From the NCBI GenBank assembly GCA_041686935.1, contig JAWLCW010000002.1, forward strand, positions 124,001 through 188,000: a stretch of 64,000 bases of DNA, read 5' to 3'. The notes under the pieces were generated by a model that worked only from the letters and a program-made list of their open reading frames with translations, ran no database searches and was not told the origin of the DNA. This document shows, piece by piece, positions 52,493 through 60,363 of the stretch; position 1 is the first letter of the stretch, and each line of letters begins with the position of its first letter. Made by a program: the position numbers and the translations under genes. This DNA comes from Mariniphaga sp041686935 (GTDB taxonomy: Bacteria; Bacteroidota; Bacteroidia; Bacteroidales; Prolixibacteraceae).

Positions 52493-53623
52493 ATGCAAAT
52501 TTTGAAAACAATGAATAAATACCTCATAATTCTGCTTGCTTTAATTTTCGGAAATCCGGTTTTTGCCCAAACCGAAACACGAATTGCCCAAAGCATTAAA
52601 GGGAAGGTAATTAATGAATTAACCAATGAAGCTGTTGCCTACACCAACATTGGTATTGAAGGCACTTTTTACGGAACGGCCAGCGATGCCGACGGGAATT
52701 TCGAGTTAAAAATTCCCGAAGAGATGGTGAACAAACAAATCTTTTTTTCTGCGCTGAGTTATAAAAATGATACCTTCCCTGTTCGTGAACTTTTTGCAAG
52801 GGAGTATAGCATTATTAAGCTGGAGCCATTAACTTATGATATTGAGGATGTGGATGTTGCGGCACAATCACGAGTATTAATCCGCATTTTGAGGATGGCA
52901 TCGGAAAACACCCCTTACAACTTTTTGGGCGGGCCTTTTAACCTTGTTTGTTCCTTTGAAAATGAAAAAATCGTTGACGATACTATAAAAATCACTGATA
53001 GTGCCGAAGTGTTGATTTTCGACCGGAGCGGTTACCGGCAGCCTTCCAAAACCGATGCCTTTAGAATGCGCAAATACAAATTAGAAAAAGAAGAGCCCGA
53101 TTACAGTTTTGCAACAGGTATTACCAATTTCGACGAATTGCTGGAACTGGACTGGGTTCGGTCGGCTACTTCAGTGTTAAACCCGGCACTGTTGGGTACA
53201 TTTGAGCTTAGTCTTGAAAATGAAACAGATGTGGATGGAAAACCGGCTTGGATTATCTCCTTTTCGCAGGAACAACCAACCCTGGCTGGGTCGCAGGATT
53301 TTCACGCCACTGTTTTCAGCGGTAAAATTGCTGTTGCAAAGGAAGATTATTCTGTTCTGAAAATTGAAGGTTCAGCCAAGTCGGAAAAACACAACCGGCA
53401 GGGAAAAATTCTGGCGGTGGGAAATTCTACAGAAAATTATTTCGAAAATGTGAGTTATGATTTCGCCATAACCTATTCCAAACTAAAACCCGATTTGTTT
53501 GCCCTGAATAAAAAATACAAAGTTAACGGGCAGAATGTGGAAGAAAAATCGCAGCTTTTGGTCAATCAGGTTCAAATGGCCAATGTGAAAGAAATTACTT
53601 CACGCAATTATTTTGCTGATTAA
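52493..53623 (+). CDS. Secreted CarboxypepD_reg-like domain protein
   Basis: 376 residues (370 from the Met at 52511). Signal peptide ending 'GNPVFAQ', a CarboxypepD_reg-like domain (~33-120: 'IKGKVINELTNEAVAYTNI', 'GTASDADGNFELKI', 'IFFSALSYKND'), then a ~250-residue beta-rich domain without recognised motif. Common Bacteroidota envelope architecture. Stop codon abuts that of the convergent HlyD-type gene with no spacer. Confidence 0.8.
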   Translation: MQILKTMNKYLIILLALIFGNPVFAQTETRIAQSIKGKVINELTNEAVAYTNIGIEGTFYGTASDADGNFELKIPEEMVNKQIFFSALSYKNDTFPVRELFAREYSIIKLEPLTYDIEDVDVAAQSRVLIRILRMASENTPYNFLGGPFNLVCSFENEKIVDDTIKITDSAEVLIFDRSGYRQPSKTDAFRMRKYKLEKEEPDYSFATGITNFDELLELDWVRSATSVLNPALLGTFELSLENETDVDGKPAWIISFSQEQPTLAGSQDFHATVFSGKIAVAKEDYSVLKIEGSAKSEKHNRQGKILAVGNSTENYFENVSYDFAITYSKLKPDLFALNKKYKVNGQNVEEKSQLLVNQVQMANVKEITSRNYFAD

Positions 53624-54919
53624 TTATTTTGAACCTTTGAACAACTCTTCTTCCGTAACAACTTTAACGGCCATACTGTCGGCAAGGGTTCTGCTGATTG
53701 CATTGTAAGGCGCTGTAATCACCTCGTCGCCTTCGGTAAGCCCTTCGGTAATTTCAATGCTAACGTTGTCCTGTATTCCGGTTTTTACCTGTTTTTGTCG
53801 TGCACGGCCATTTTCGTGTACAAAAACTACTTCGGCCCGGATTTCGGTTCTGGCAGTTCCCGTCTGCAGGCCAGCCGCTTGTTCTTCACTTTTCTTTTCA
53901 TCCAAAACCCGGGTTGTAACGGAAGCAATGGGAACCGAAATAACATTTTCGCGGGTGTTGGTCAAAATATCAACAGTGGCGGACATACCGGGGCGAAAAG
54001 GATAAAACTTCCGGGAAGTGGAGTCAATCAGGTCAGCATACGAATCGTGTATTATCAGCACTTTTACATCGAAGTTTGTAACCTGGTCGGTAGCGGTACC
54101 CGAAACCTTGGCCGAATTGGCAATTTCAGTTACCACACCTTTAAATTTCCGGTTCAGGTATGCATCTACTTCAATGAGCGCCGTGTCGTTCAGTGAAACT
54201 TTTACAATATCGTTTTCATTCACTTCGGCCTGAACTTCCATTTTATCGAGGTCGGCTACCACCATCATTTCAGTACCAATCATCATGCTTGTTCCCACCA
54301 CACGTTCGCCTTTTTCCACATTTAAAGCTGAAATTGTTCCTGCTATTGGAGCGAAGATGCGGGTTTTAGTAAGCTGCTCGCGGGCTTCCTCAACCGATGC
54401 TTCGGCGCTTTTTACTGAAAATTCGGCCGCACGCACTTCAGCCTGAGCTACCTTAAAAGCAGCCTCAGCGCTTTCGAATTCCGAAACCGGAATGGTATTG
54501 GTTTCAAAAAGTTGTTTTGCGCGTTTAAAAGAAAGTTCCCGCTCTATTTGCTGAGCTTCAGCCTGTGCCTGCCTGGCCTTTGAAGAATTCAATGTTGCTT
54601 CTGCCCGGTTTAATGCCGAAATGTACATGTCGGGTTTAATCACACACAACGGAGCGCCTGCTTTTACCTGGTCGCCTTCCGCAACATAAAGTTCAATGAT
54701 TTCTCCGGATACATCGGGGCTGATTTTCACTTCGGTTTTGGGCTGAATTTTCCCGTTGGCAGTTATAAACTCCGTAATGGTTTTACTTTCAACTTTTTGG
54801 GTTGTTACACTAACGGCATATTCCTGCCCAATCCATCCGGCTTTTTTGCCGAAAATAAGAAATACGATAATCAATACCAGCAAACCAATGGCAAAGGGCA
54901 GCAGTTTTTTCTGTTTCAT
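53624..54919 (-). CDS. HlyD/MacA-type periplasmic adaptor protein
   Basis: 431 residues from the ATG at 54919 (a TTG at 54928 is less likely). One N-terminal membrane anchor (~6-26), a lipoyl half-motif 'ANGKIQPKTEVKISPDVSGEI', a long alpha-helical hairpin (~105-185, Ala/Glu/Arg-rich), the second lipoyl half 'TRIFAPIAGTISALNVEKGERV', and a beta-barrel plus membrane-proximal domain ('FRPGMSATVDI', 'GLTEGDEVI'). It should bridge an inner-membrane transporter and a TolC-like channel. No MacB, RND or TolC gene is next to it. Confidence 0.92.
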   Translation of the reverse strand: MKQKKLLPFAIGLLVLIIVFLIFGKKAGWIGQEYAVSVTTQKVESKTITEFITANGKIQPKTEVKISPDVSGEIIELYVAEGDQVKAGAPLCVIKPDMYISALNRAEATLNSSKARQAQAEAQQIERELSFKRAKQLFETNTIPVSEFESAEAAFKVAQAEVRAAEFSVKSAEASVEEAREQLTKTRIFAPIAGTISALNVEKGERVVGTSMMIGTEMMVVADLDKMEVQAEVNENDIVKVSLNDTALIEVDAYLNRKFKGVVTEIANSAKVSGTATDQVTNFDVKVLIIHDSYADLIDSTSRKFYPFRPGMSATVDILTNTRENVISVPIASVTTRVLDEKKSEEQAAGLQTGTARTEIRAEVVFVHENGRARQKQVKTGIQDNVSIEITEGLTEGDEVITAPYNAISRTLADSMAVKVVTEEELFKGSK

Positions 54920-55042
54920 TTCATGCAATTTTGCTTCATTGGTAAAATAAGTTCTCAGAAAATTACAACTAAAAATGGCAAATAAGAGCCAATCTGCATT
55001 TTAAGCCGATTCACAGATAAAAACCGGAGGCGTTGGAAGTTG

Positions 55043-55073
55043 TTTGTGTTGAACGTTACTTTTACTACTTTTG
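55043..55073 (+). promoter_or_regulatory. Full consensus promoter TTTG-N19-TACTTTTG
   Basis: TTTG at 55043-55046 and TACTTTTG at 55066-55073 with a 19-bp spacer, the ideal Bacteroidota housekeeping promoter, 19 bp before the M16 peptidase ATG at 55093. Confidence 0.85.
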
Positions 55074-55092
55074 CAGCCTTATTCACTTTTTA

Positions 55093-56322
55093 ATGGTTGA
55101 AACTGATTTTCTGACATATACACTTTCCAACGGCATAAGGCTCATCCACAAACAAGCCGATTCACCAGTAGGCCACCTGGGAATTCTAATTAACACAGGT
55201 TCACGCGATGAAGAACCGGAAGAGCATGGTCTTGCCCATTTCATTGAACATTCTGTTTTTAAAGGTACAAGGAAACGAAAAGCATTTCATATATTAAGCC
55301 GGATTGAAGATGTGGGCGGCGAATTGAATGCCTATACAACAAAGGAAGAAACCACGCTTTTTTCCACTTTTCTGGCAGAATTTTATGAGCGAACCGTTGA
55401 ACTGCTTAACGATATTTTATTTAACAGCACGTATCCGGAAAAAGAGCTAAAACGAGAGAAAGAAGTAGTGCTTGAAGAAATTAATTCCTATAAGGATTCT
55501 CCCTCGGAATTGATTTTTGACGAGTTTGAAGAGTTGATATACGACGGCCATCCCATTGCCCGCAATATTTTAGGAAACCCGGCAAATCTGACATCTTTTA
55601 ACCGCGATAGCATTTTGCGTTTTATCAGCAATAATTACCACACGGATCAAATGGTAATATCATCGGTTGGGAAAATAGATTTTGTTTCGCTGATAAAACT
55701 TTGTGAAAAATATTTCGGACAGGCGGAAACCAAACTCAGACACAACGGGCGTAAACGATTTGAAAATTATATGCCGGGTAACCTTCTGGTTGAAAAAGAT
55801 ACGTTTCAGTCGCACTGCATGCTGGGAAATATTGCCTTTGATGTGATGCATCCAAAACGCATTGCGATGGTTTTGCTGAACAATATTGTTGGCGGGCAGG
55901 CAATGAATTCAAGACTAAACATGGCTTTACGCGAACGAAAAGGAATGGCTTACAACATTGAATCGGGTTATACGGCCTATACCGATACCGGTCTTTTTAA
56001 TGTTTACTTTGGCACCGACCACGAAAATCTGGAGAAAGCATTCCACCTCGTATTGAAAGAATTTAAACTGTTACGGGAGAAAAAATTAGGAGTGCTTCAA
56101 CTAAGCAAAGCTCAAAAACAACTGATGGGCCAGATTGCCATCTCAACTGAAAACCGGGAGGATTTGATGCTGACCATTGGGAAAAGTTACCTTCTTTTTA
56201 ACAAGGTGGATACCGTTCAAACCATTTTCAAAAAAATAGAAGCGATTACACCGCTCGATTTGCTGGAAGTGGCCAATGAAGTGCTGGATGAAAAGCAAAT
56301 GAGCAGGTTGGTGTACCGATGA
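55093..56322 (+). CDS. M16-family zinc peptidase
   Basis: ATG at 55093 (409 aa) is fixed by the promoter just upstream; the longer frame from 55033 begins before the -7 box. Inverted zinc motif HFIEH (HxxEH) at ~48-52, with the distal Glu in 'NAYTTKEETTLF'. The C-terminal half has the M16 R/Y pair region 'SRLNMALRERKGMAYNIESGY'. Resembles Bacillus YmxG/mitochondrial processing peptidase type. Cytoplasmic by lack of a signal peptide. The O-methyltransferase gene follows by 33 bp. Confidence 0.93.
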   Translation: MVETDFLTYTLSNGIRLIHKQADSPVGHLGILINTGSRDEEPEEHGLAHFIEHSVFKGTRKRKAFHILSRIEDVGGELNAYTTKEETTLFSTFLAEFYERTVELLNDILFNSTYPEKELKREKEVVLEEINSYKDSPSELIFDEFEELIYDGHPIARNILGNPANLTSFNRDSILRFISNNYHTDQMVISSVGKIDFVSLIKLCEKYFGQAETKLRHNGRKRFENYMPGNLLVEKDTFQSHCMLGNIAFDVMHPKRIAMVLLNNIVGGQAMNSRLNMALRERKGMAYNIESGYTAYTDTGLFNVYFGTDHENLEKAFHLVLKEFKLLREKKLGVLQLSKAQKQLMGQIAISTENREDLMLTIGKSYLLFNKVDTVQTIFKKIEAITPLDLLEVANEVLDEKQMSRLVYR

Positions 56323-56355
56323 TTTAGAAGGCTAAGGCAAAGGCTCAGGCAGAGA

Positions 56356-57009
56356 ATGAATAGTTATCAGGTGAAAAAAGAAAATGAAATAGAAAAGTAT
56401 ATTCTGGATCATATTGGGCCGGAAGATCCGGTTTTACTGGAACTTGACCGCGAAACCCATTTGAAGATGCCTGGCGCCCGGATGATCTCAGGTCATTTGC
56501 AGGGTAAAGTGCTCACTCTTCTTTCAAAAATGATTCAGCCGGAACGCATCCTGGAAATTGGGACTTTTACAGGTTATTCGGCTATATGCCTGGCTAAAGG
56601 GCTAAAAGAAAACGGGAAACTCATTACCATTGAGCTTGACGATGAACTGGAAGAACTGGCTCAGAAATACTTTGGAAAAGCGGGATTACAGCAAAAAATA
56701 ATACATTTAATTGGCCCTGCACTGGAAATAATTTCCTCCCTTTCCGAAACGTTCGATCTGGTTTTTATTGATGCCGACAAACGCGAGTACCCGGATTATT
56801 ACAACCTGCTGTTCGACAAGGTGCGCCGGGGTGGATACATCATAGCCGACAATACACTTTGGAGTGGAAAAGTGCTTTATTCACCGGCTCCGGATGATGA
56901 ACAAACCCGGGGAATAATTGCGTTCAACGAACTGATAAAAAACGATTCCCGTATAGAAAAAGTCATTCTGCCGTTGCGCGACGGGATTACGATTATTCGC
57001 AAAAAATAA
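56356..57009 (+). CDS. Class I SAM-dependent O-methyltransferase
   Basis: 217 residues. Family motifs: 'ILEIGTFTGYSAICLAKGL' (SAM-binding motif I, ~72-90), 'ITIELDDEL' (motif II), 'FDLVFIDADKREYPDYY' (metal-binding Asp, ~134-150) and 'GGYIIADNTLWSGKVL' (Asp-Asn metal pair). Belongs to the catechol/caffeoyl-CoA O-methyltransferase group; the substrate is unknown. Probably cotranscribed with the M16 peptidase. Confidence 0.94.
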   Translation: MNSYQVKKENEIEKYILDHIGPEDPVLLELDRETHLKMPGARMISGHLQGKVLTLLSKMIQPERILEIGTFTGYSAICLAKGLKENGKLITIELDDELEELAQKYFGKAGLQQKIIHLIGPALEIISSLSETFDLVFIDADKREYPDYYNLLFDKVRRGGYIIADNTLWSGKVLYSPAPDDEQTRGIIAFNELIKNDSRIEKVILPLRDGITIIRKK

Positions 57010-57064
57010 TAGGCTGTCTGTCCGGACAACCTCTTATTTTAATACTTGTAAATCAGTCTGATTT

Positions 57065-58468
57065 CTATTTCATCGCTGCTTTCATCCCTTCCATAATAGT
57101 GTAGTATTTCACGATCATATTCGGAACTTCCCACTCCGGCATACTGCCTTGTACAAGAAAACCCAGGTATTTTTCGGCAACCTGTCCAAAGTGCGCTTCG
57201 TGACCTACCTTGTATTTTTCAGGTATTTCAGCTACCCAAAGATTATCACCCAGTTTTTTCACTTCAAGTCCCGGAAATTTGGAAGACAAGCCCTGGAAGG
57301 CATTATAAAGATACCCGGCAAATTCCATTAAATCTACCCCTGGGTTTGCTTCAATATAAAGATGAGGTTTATAACCTTCTTCTTCACCTTGTTTTATTGT
57401 CAGGTTACATTTCGTTCCGCGCATGATGGAATAGTGTGTATCGCCGGTTCCTTCTGGTGCTTCAAAGTTCCAAATTACCAATGCCTTGGCGTGTACGCCT
57501 TTCAGTTTGTAATTGATTTCTCCGTTGCTGTACACTTTTAGAATTCCGTTTTCAATATCTTTTTGCAGGTATCCGGGGAATTCATCAAGTTGGGTAACCT
57601 TTTTAAACATTTCCTGCGTGAGGTCGGTGGTCCAGCGACTGGCTGAAACAATTTCCACATCCTCTTTTTTCAGGGTAACCTCGGGAAATGCTTCCCACTG
57701 AATCATATCCACAAGGTGCGTTGTTACGTCAACAATCCCTTCGCCCTGCTGTTCCACATCGAAAAACCACGGCGGACGTTTGAGCGGACTACCCGAAACA
57801 TATTTGAAAAAGTGATGGACGCTTTCTTTTGTAATTGCCGGCTCCTCAGCAGTGCCCTTTTGCAGGGTGCCAAAAACTTCAGGTATCATCGAAAGTTCAC
57901 GTTGAATGATGGTGGTGATTTCGTACCGTTCGGTCATAATATCATATAACATTACACCATTTTTTTCAGCCACTTTAAATGCCTGTTCAAGTTTCGGAAA
58001 CTCTTCAGGTGAAATAACCATTGGCTTGTCGGCCAGCACATTGATGCCGGCTTCAACCGTTTTTAGGATGTAATCGGTTTTTTTGGCGTTGTTCCCGGCA
58101 GTAACCATCACGTTACCTGGTTTATCGGCCAGCATTTTTTCAAGATAATCCGATCCGGTGTAAATTTTAGTTTCCCAGGAAGTGGGATTATCGGCACGGT
58201 TGTTAAAACTGTTTATTAAATTCATGTGACCCTCCAGTTCGGGTCCTTCGGGTGCATAAATATACACAAGCGGATCAACCTGTTCCAACATGGTTTTTTG
58301 CACCAGTGCAGCGTGAAAGTGCCCTGGGTCGAGGGTCATCAGTTTTACTTCTCCTTTTGCTCCTGTAAACATAAACTGGGATTTTTGAGTTTCTGACTTC
58401 TGGCCTCCACCGCTGCAAGCTGAAAGCACAATTGCGGTTGCCAGTCTTAAAAATGATATTCTTCTCAT
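57065..58468 (-). CDS. Gfo/Idh/MocA-family oxidoreductase with lipoprotein-type signal
   Basis: 467 residues. The N-terminus 'LATAIVLSACSGGGQ' is a lipobox (Cys ~18), so the enzyme is exported and lipid-anchored, as in other Bacteroidota members of this family. The Rossmann part has 'VMVTAGNNAKKTDYILKTVEAGINVLADKPM' in pieces, with the DKP variant of the usual EKP motif. The C-terminal domain includes 'VDVTTHLVDMIQWEAFP' with the catalytic-type His. It may oxidise sugars to 3-keto forms; substrate unknown. Downstream of the SusCD terminator on the same strand. Confidence 0.88.
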   Translation of the reverse strand: MRRISFLRLATAIVLSACSGGGQKSETQKSQFMFTGAKGEVKLMTLDPGHFHAALVQKTMLEQVDPLVYIYAPEGPELEGHMNLINSFNNRADNPTSWETKIYTGSDYLEKMLADKPGNVMVTAGNNAKKTDYILKTVEAGINVLADKPMVISPEEFPKLEQAFKVAEKNGVMLYDIMTERYEITTIIQRELSMIPEVFGTLQKGTAEEPAITKESVHHFFKYVSGSPLKRPPWFFDVEQQGEGIVDVTTHLVDMIQWEAFPEVTLKKEDVEIVSASRWTTDLTQEMFKKVTQLDEFPGYLQKDIENGILKVYSNGEINYKLKGVHAKALVIWNFEAPEGTGDTHYSIMRGTKCNLTIKQGEEEGYKPHLYIEANPGVDLMEFAGYLYNAFQGLSSKFPGLEVKKLGDNLWVAEIPEKYKVGHEAHFGQVAEKYLGFLVQGSMPEWEVPNMIVKYYTIMEGMKAAMK

Positions 58469-58562
58469 TATTGGTAAATTTTAAGTTGATTCCGTTAACG
58501 CACACAGTATGCAAATTTAAAATTTTTCCGGGGTTTAGTATCATGATAAGGCATATTTTGGA

Positions 58563-58594
58563 GAAAAAAGCGCCACCCTGAATCGGATGGCGCT
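58563..58594 (-). terminator. Rho-independent terminator after SusD gene
   Basis: AGCGCCA (58569-58575) pairs with TGGCGCT (58588-58594), extendable by two pairs after a mismatch; on the minus strand it is followed by CTTTTTTCTCC. It ends the SusC/SusD unit 62 bp after the stop. Confidence 0.85.
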
Positions 58595-58655
58595 GATCTA
58601 ACCAAACTTTACAAGTGAGTTATTTCTTCTCACTCGTTCGTTTTAAATATCTCAA

Positions 58656-60344
58656 CTAATATCCATCATTCTGGGAATATTCATTGGTTGTTCTGGTACG
58701 CTGATTTGCAGGAATCGGGCGTAATACATGATAGTTTTGAATATTCGGAGCTGCATCATGATTATACTTTTTCACCCGTTCCAAAAGTTTTCCTGTTCTT
58801 TTTAAATCAAACCATCTTTTCATTTCACCAAAAAGTTCTCTTGAGCGTTCATCTAAAATAAAGTCGATATCAACATCAGAGGCAGAAATTTCCATCTGGC
58901 TTTCCATTCCGGGAAAAGCAGCTCTTGTTCTTACCGCATTAACATACTGCACGGCTTCGTTGTTATTATTTGCCTTGTGCAAAGCTTCGGCAGCCAGCAA
59001 ATAGGTTTCCGGCAGGGAATAGACAATTATATCGCGCGAACCTTCCTGATAATTGATGGAAGGACGTTTATTGTCGTCAATTTTCCAGGGACTTGGGAAA
59101 ATGTTAATACTATTGTTGTCCGTTCCGTCTTCGGTAAACCATGACCAAACCTTTCCTTTGGCATTCTCATGCCAACTGTAAAGATTTTTACCGGCAATTA
59201 CACCGGGAAGCCGGGCTTCAATGGCATTCACTTCAGCTTGCGTAAGGTCTTCCCCGGTAAGGTAAATGGCTGTGTCACCAACACTGGCTCCTGCAGGAAT
59301 TCCGGATAATGTATTATAATACCAAACGGTTTGAAATGATTTAACAAACCGGGAATCGACATCGTAGGGTCGGAAATTTTCAAGCAACCAGCTAGTCGGA
59401 CGAAAACGTATCCAGGGACGGCCATATCCGTGTCCCAAAGCGCGGTTCAGTCCATCATTGTAAACTTCATACCAGGGCCTGAAATACAGGTGAGTTTCAT
59501 TTCCGACCGGTGTGAGCAATGGATCTTCGTTGAACTGAACCGACCATAAAATTTCACGATGCTGTTCGTTATCGTGGTTGTAACGGGCAACCGGATCTGC
59601 ATCGAGCGACAACCCGTAATCGTTAATAACAGCTTTGGCCAGGTTGGCTGCAGTGGTAAAATCACCGGTGGTCCCGAAATTTTTATAACCTTTGGTAAGG
59701 TGAACCATTGCCAGCATGTGCTGTGCTGCCGGTTTGGTTGGCCTCCCAAATTCGCTTTGAGTTACCGGAAGATTAGCAACAGCAAACTCCAAATCATCAA
59801 TAATAGCCTGGTAAACGGTTTCTTCGGGAACTCTTTCAGCTTCGGTTTCAACCCCTATGGTTTCCTCCAGTGTCAGATGAATCGGACCGAAAGATTCCAC
59901 AAGAGTAAAATAATAGTGGGCCCTTAAAAAACGGGCTTCAGCAACTTTGGCATTTTTTTCCGCTGCCGGCATATCTAATTCTTCAGCCCGACCGACAACG
60001 GCATTACAAGTATTTATGGCAATATAAAAATTTGACCATAAAGTCCATACAGGACTGGCTTCAGAGTTTAACCCTGATTCGTATTTATTCAGATAATGGA
60101 AACCTCCGTGACCGCCATTGGTGTATTCATCGGTACCAAAAACGGTAAGATTGCATCCGTGTTCCTGTCCGTAAAATGTGCGTAATTGTTCGTAAGCGGC
60201 ATTTACCCCCGCTTGCAAGCCATCAGGAGTATTAAGGTATTCACTGGTTACACCAGATACAATCTCTTCATCCAGAACATCGCATGACATAATAGTCAAT
60301 GATGCTAAGAAGAAAATTGAAATGAAATATTTTATTTTTTTCAT
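58656..60344 (-). CDS. SusD/RagB-family outer-membrane lipoprotein
   Basis: 562 residues. Lipobox 'LTIMSC' (Cys21) then 'DVLDEE', a surface-export type acidic patch. SusD features: 'LQAGVNAAYEQLRTFYG', TPR helices with 'RFLRAHYYFTLVESFGPIHL' (~130-155) and the C-terminal 'LDERSRELFGEMKRWFDLKRTGKL' region. Binds glycan at the cell surface as the lid of the paired SusC porin encoded 19 bp upstream. Substrate not deducible. Confidence 0.95.
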   Translation of the reverse strand: MKKIKYFISIFFLASLTIMSCDVLDEEIVSGVTSEYLNTPDGLQAGVNAAYEQLRTFYGQEHGCNLTVFGTDEYTNGGHGGFHYLNKYESGLNSEASPVWTLWSNFYIAINTCNAVVGRAEELDMPAAEKNAKVAEARFLRAHYYFTLVESFGPIHLTLEETIGVETEAERVPEETVYQAIIDDLEFAVANLPVTQSEFGRPTKPAAQHMLAMVHLTKGYKNFGTTGDFTTAANLAKAVINDYGLSLDADPVARYNHDNEQHREILWSVQFNEDPLLTPVGNETHLYFRPWYEVYNDGLNRALGHGYGRPWIRFRPTSWLLENFRPYDVDSRFVKSFQTVWYYNTLSGIPAGASVGDTAIYLTGEDLTQAEVNAIEARLPGVIAGKNLYSWHENAKGKVWSWFTEDGTDNNSINIFPSPWKIDDNKRPSINYQEGSRDIIVYSLPETYLLAAEALHKANNNNEAVQYVNAVRTRAAFPGMESQMEISASDVDIDFILDERSRELFGEMKRWFDLKRTGKLLERVKKYNHDAAPNIQNYHVLRPIPANQRTRTTNEYSQNDGY

Positions 60345-60363
60345 AGTTCAAAAGTTTAAAAGT

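Noticed and set aside
57014..57034. GTCCGGAC palindrome between the O-methyltransferase and the oxidoreductase genes as a terminator
   Set aside because: Only a short self-complementary core, no loop of workable size and no clear T-run.
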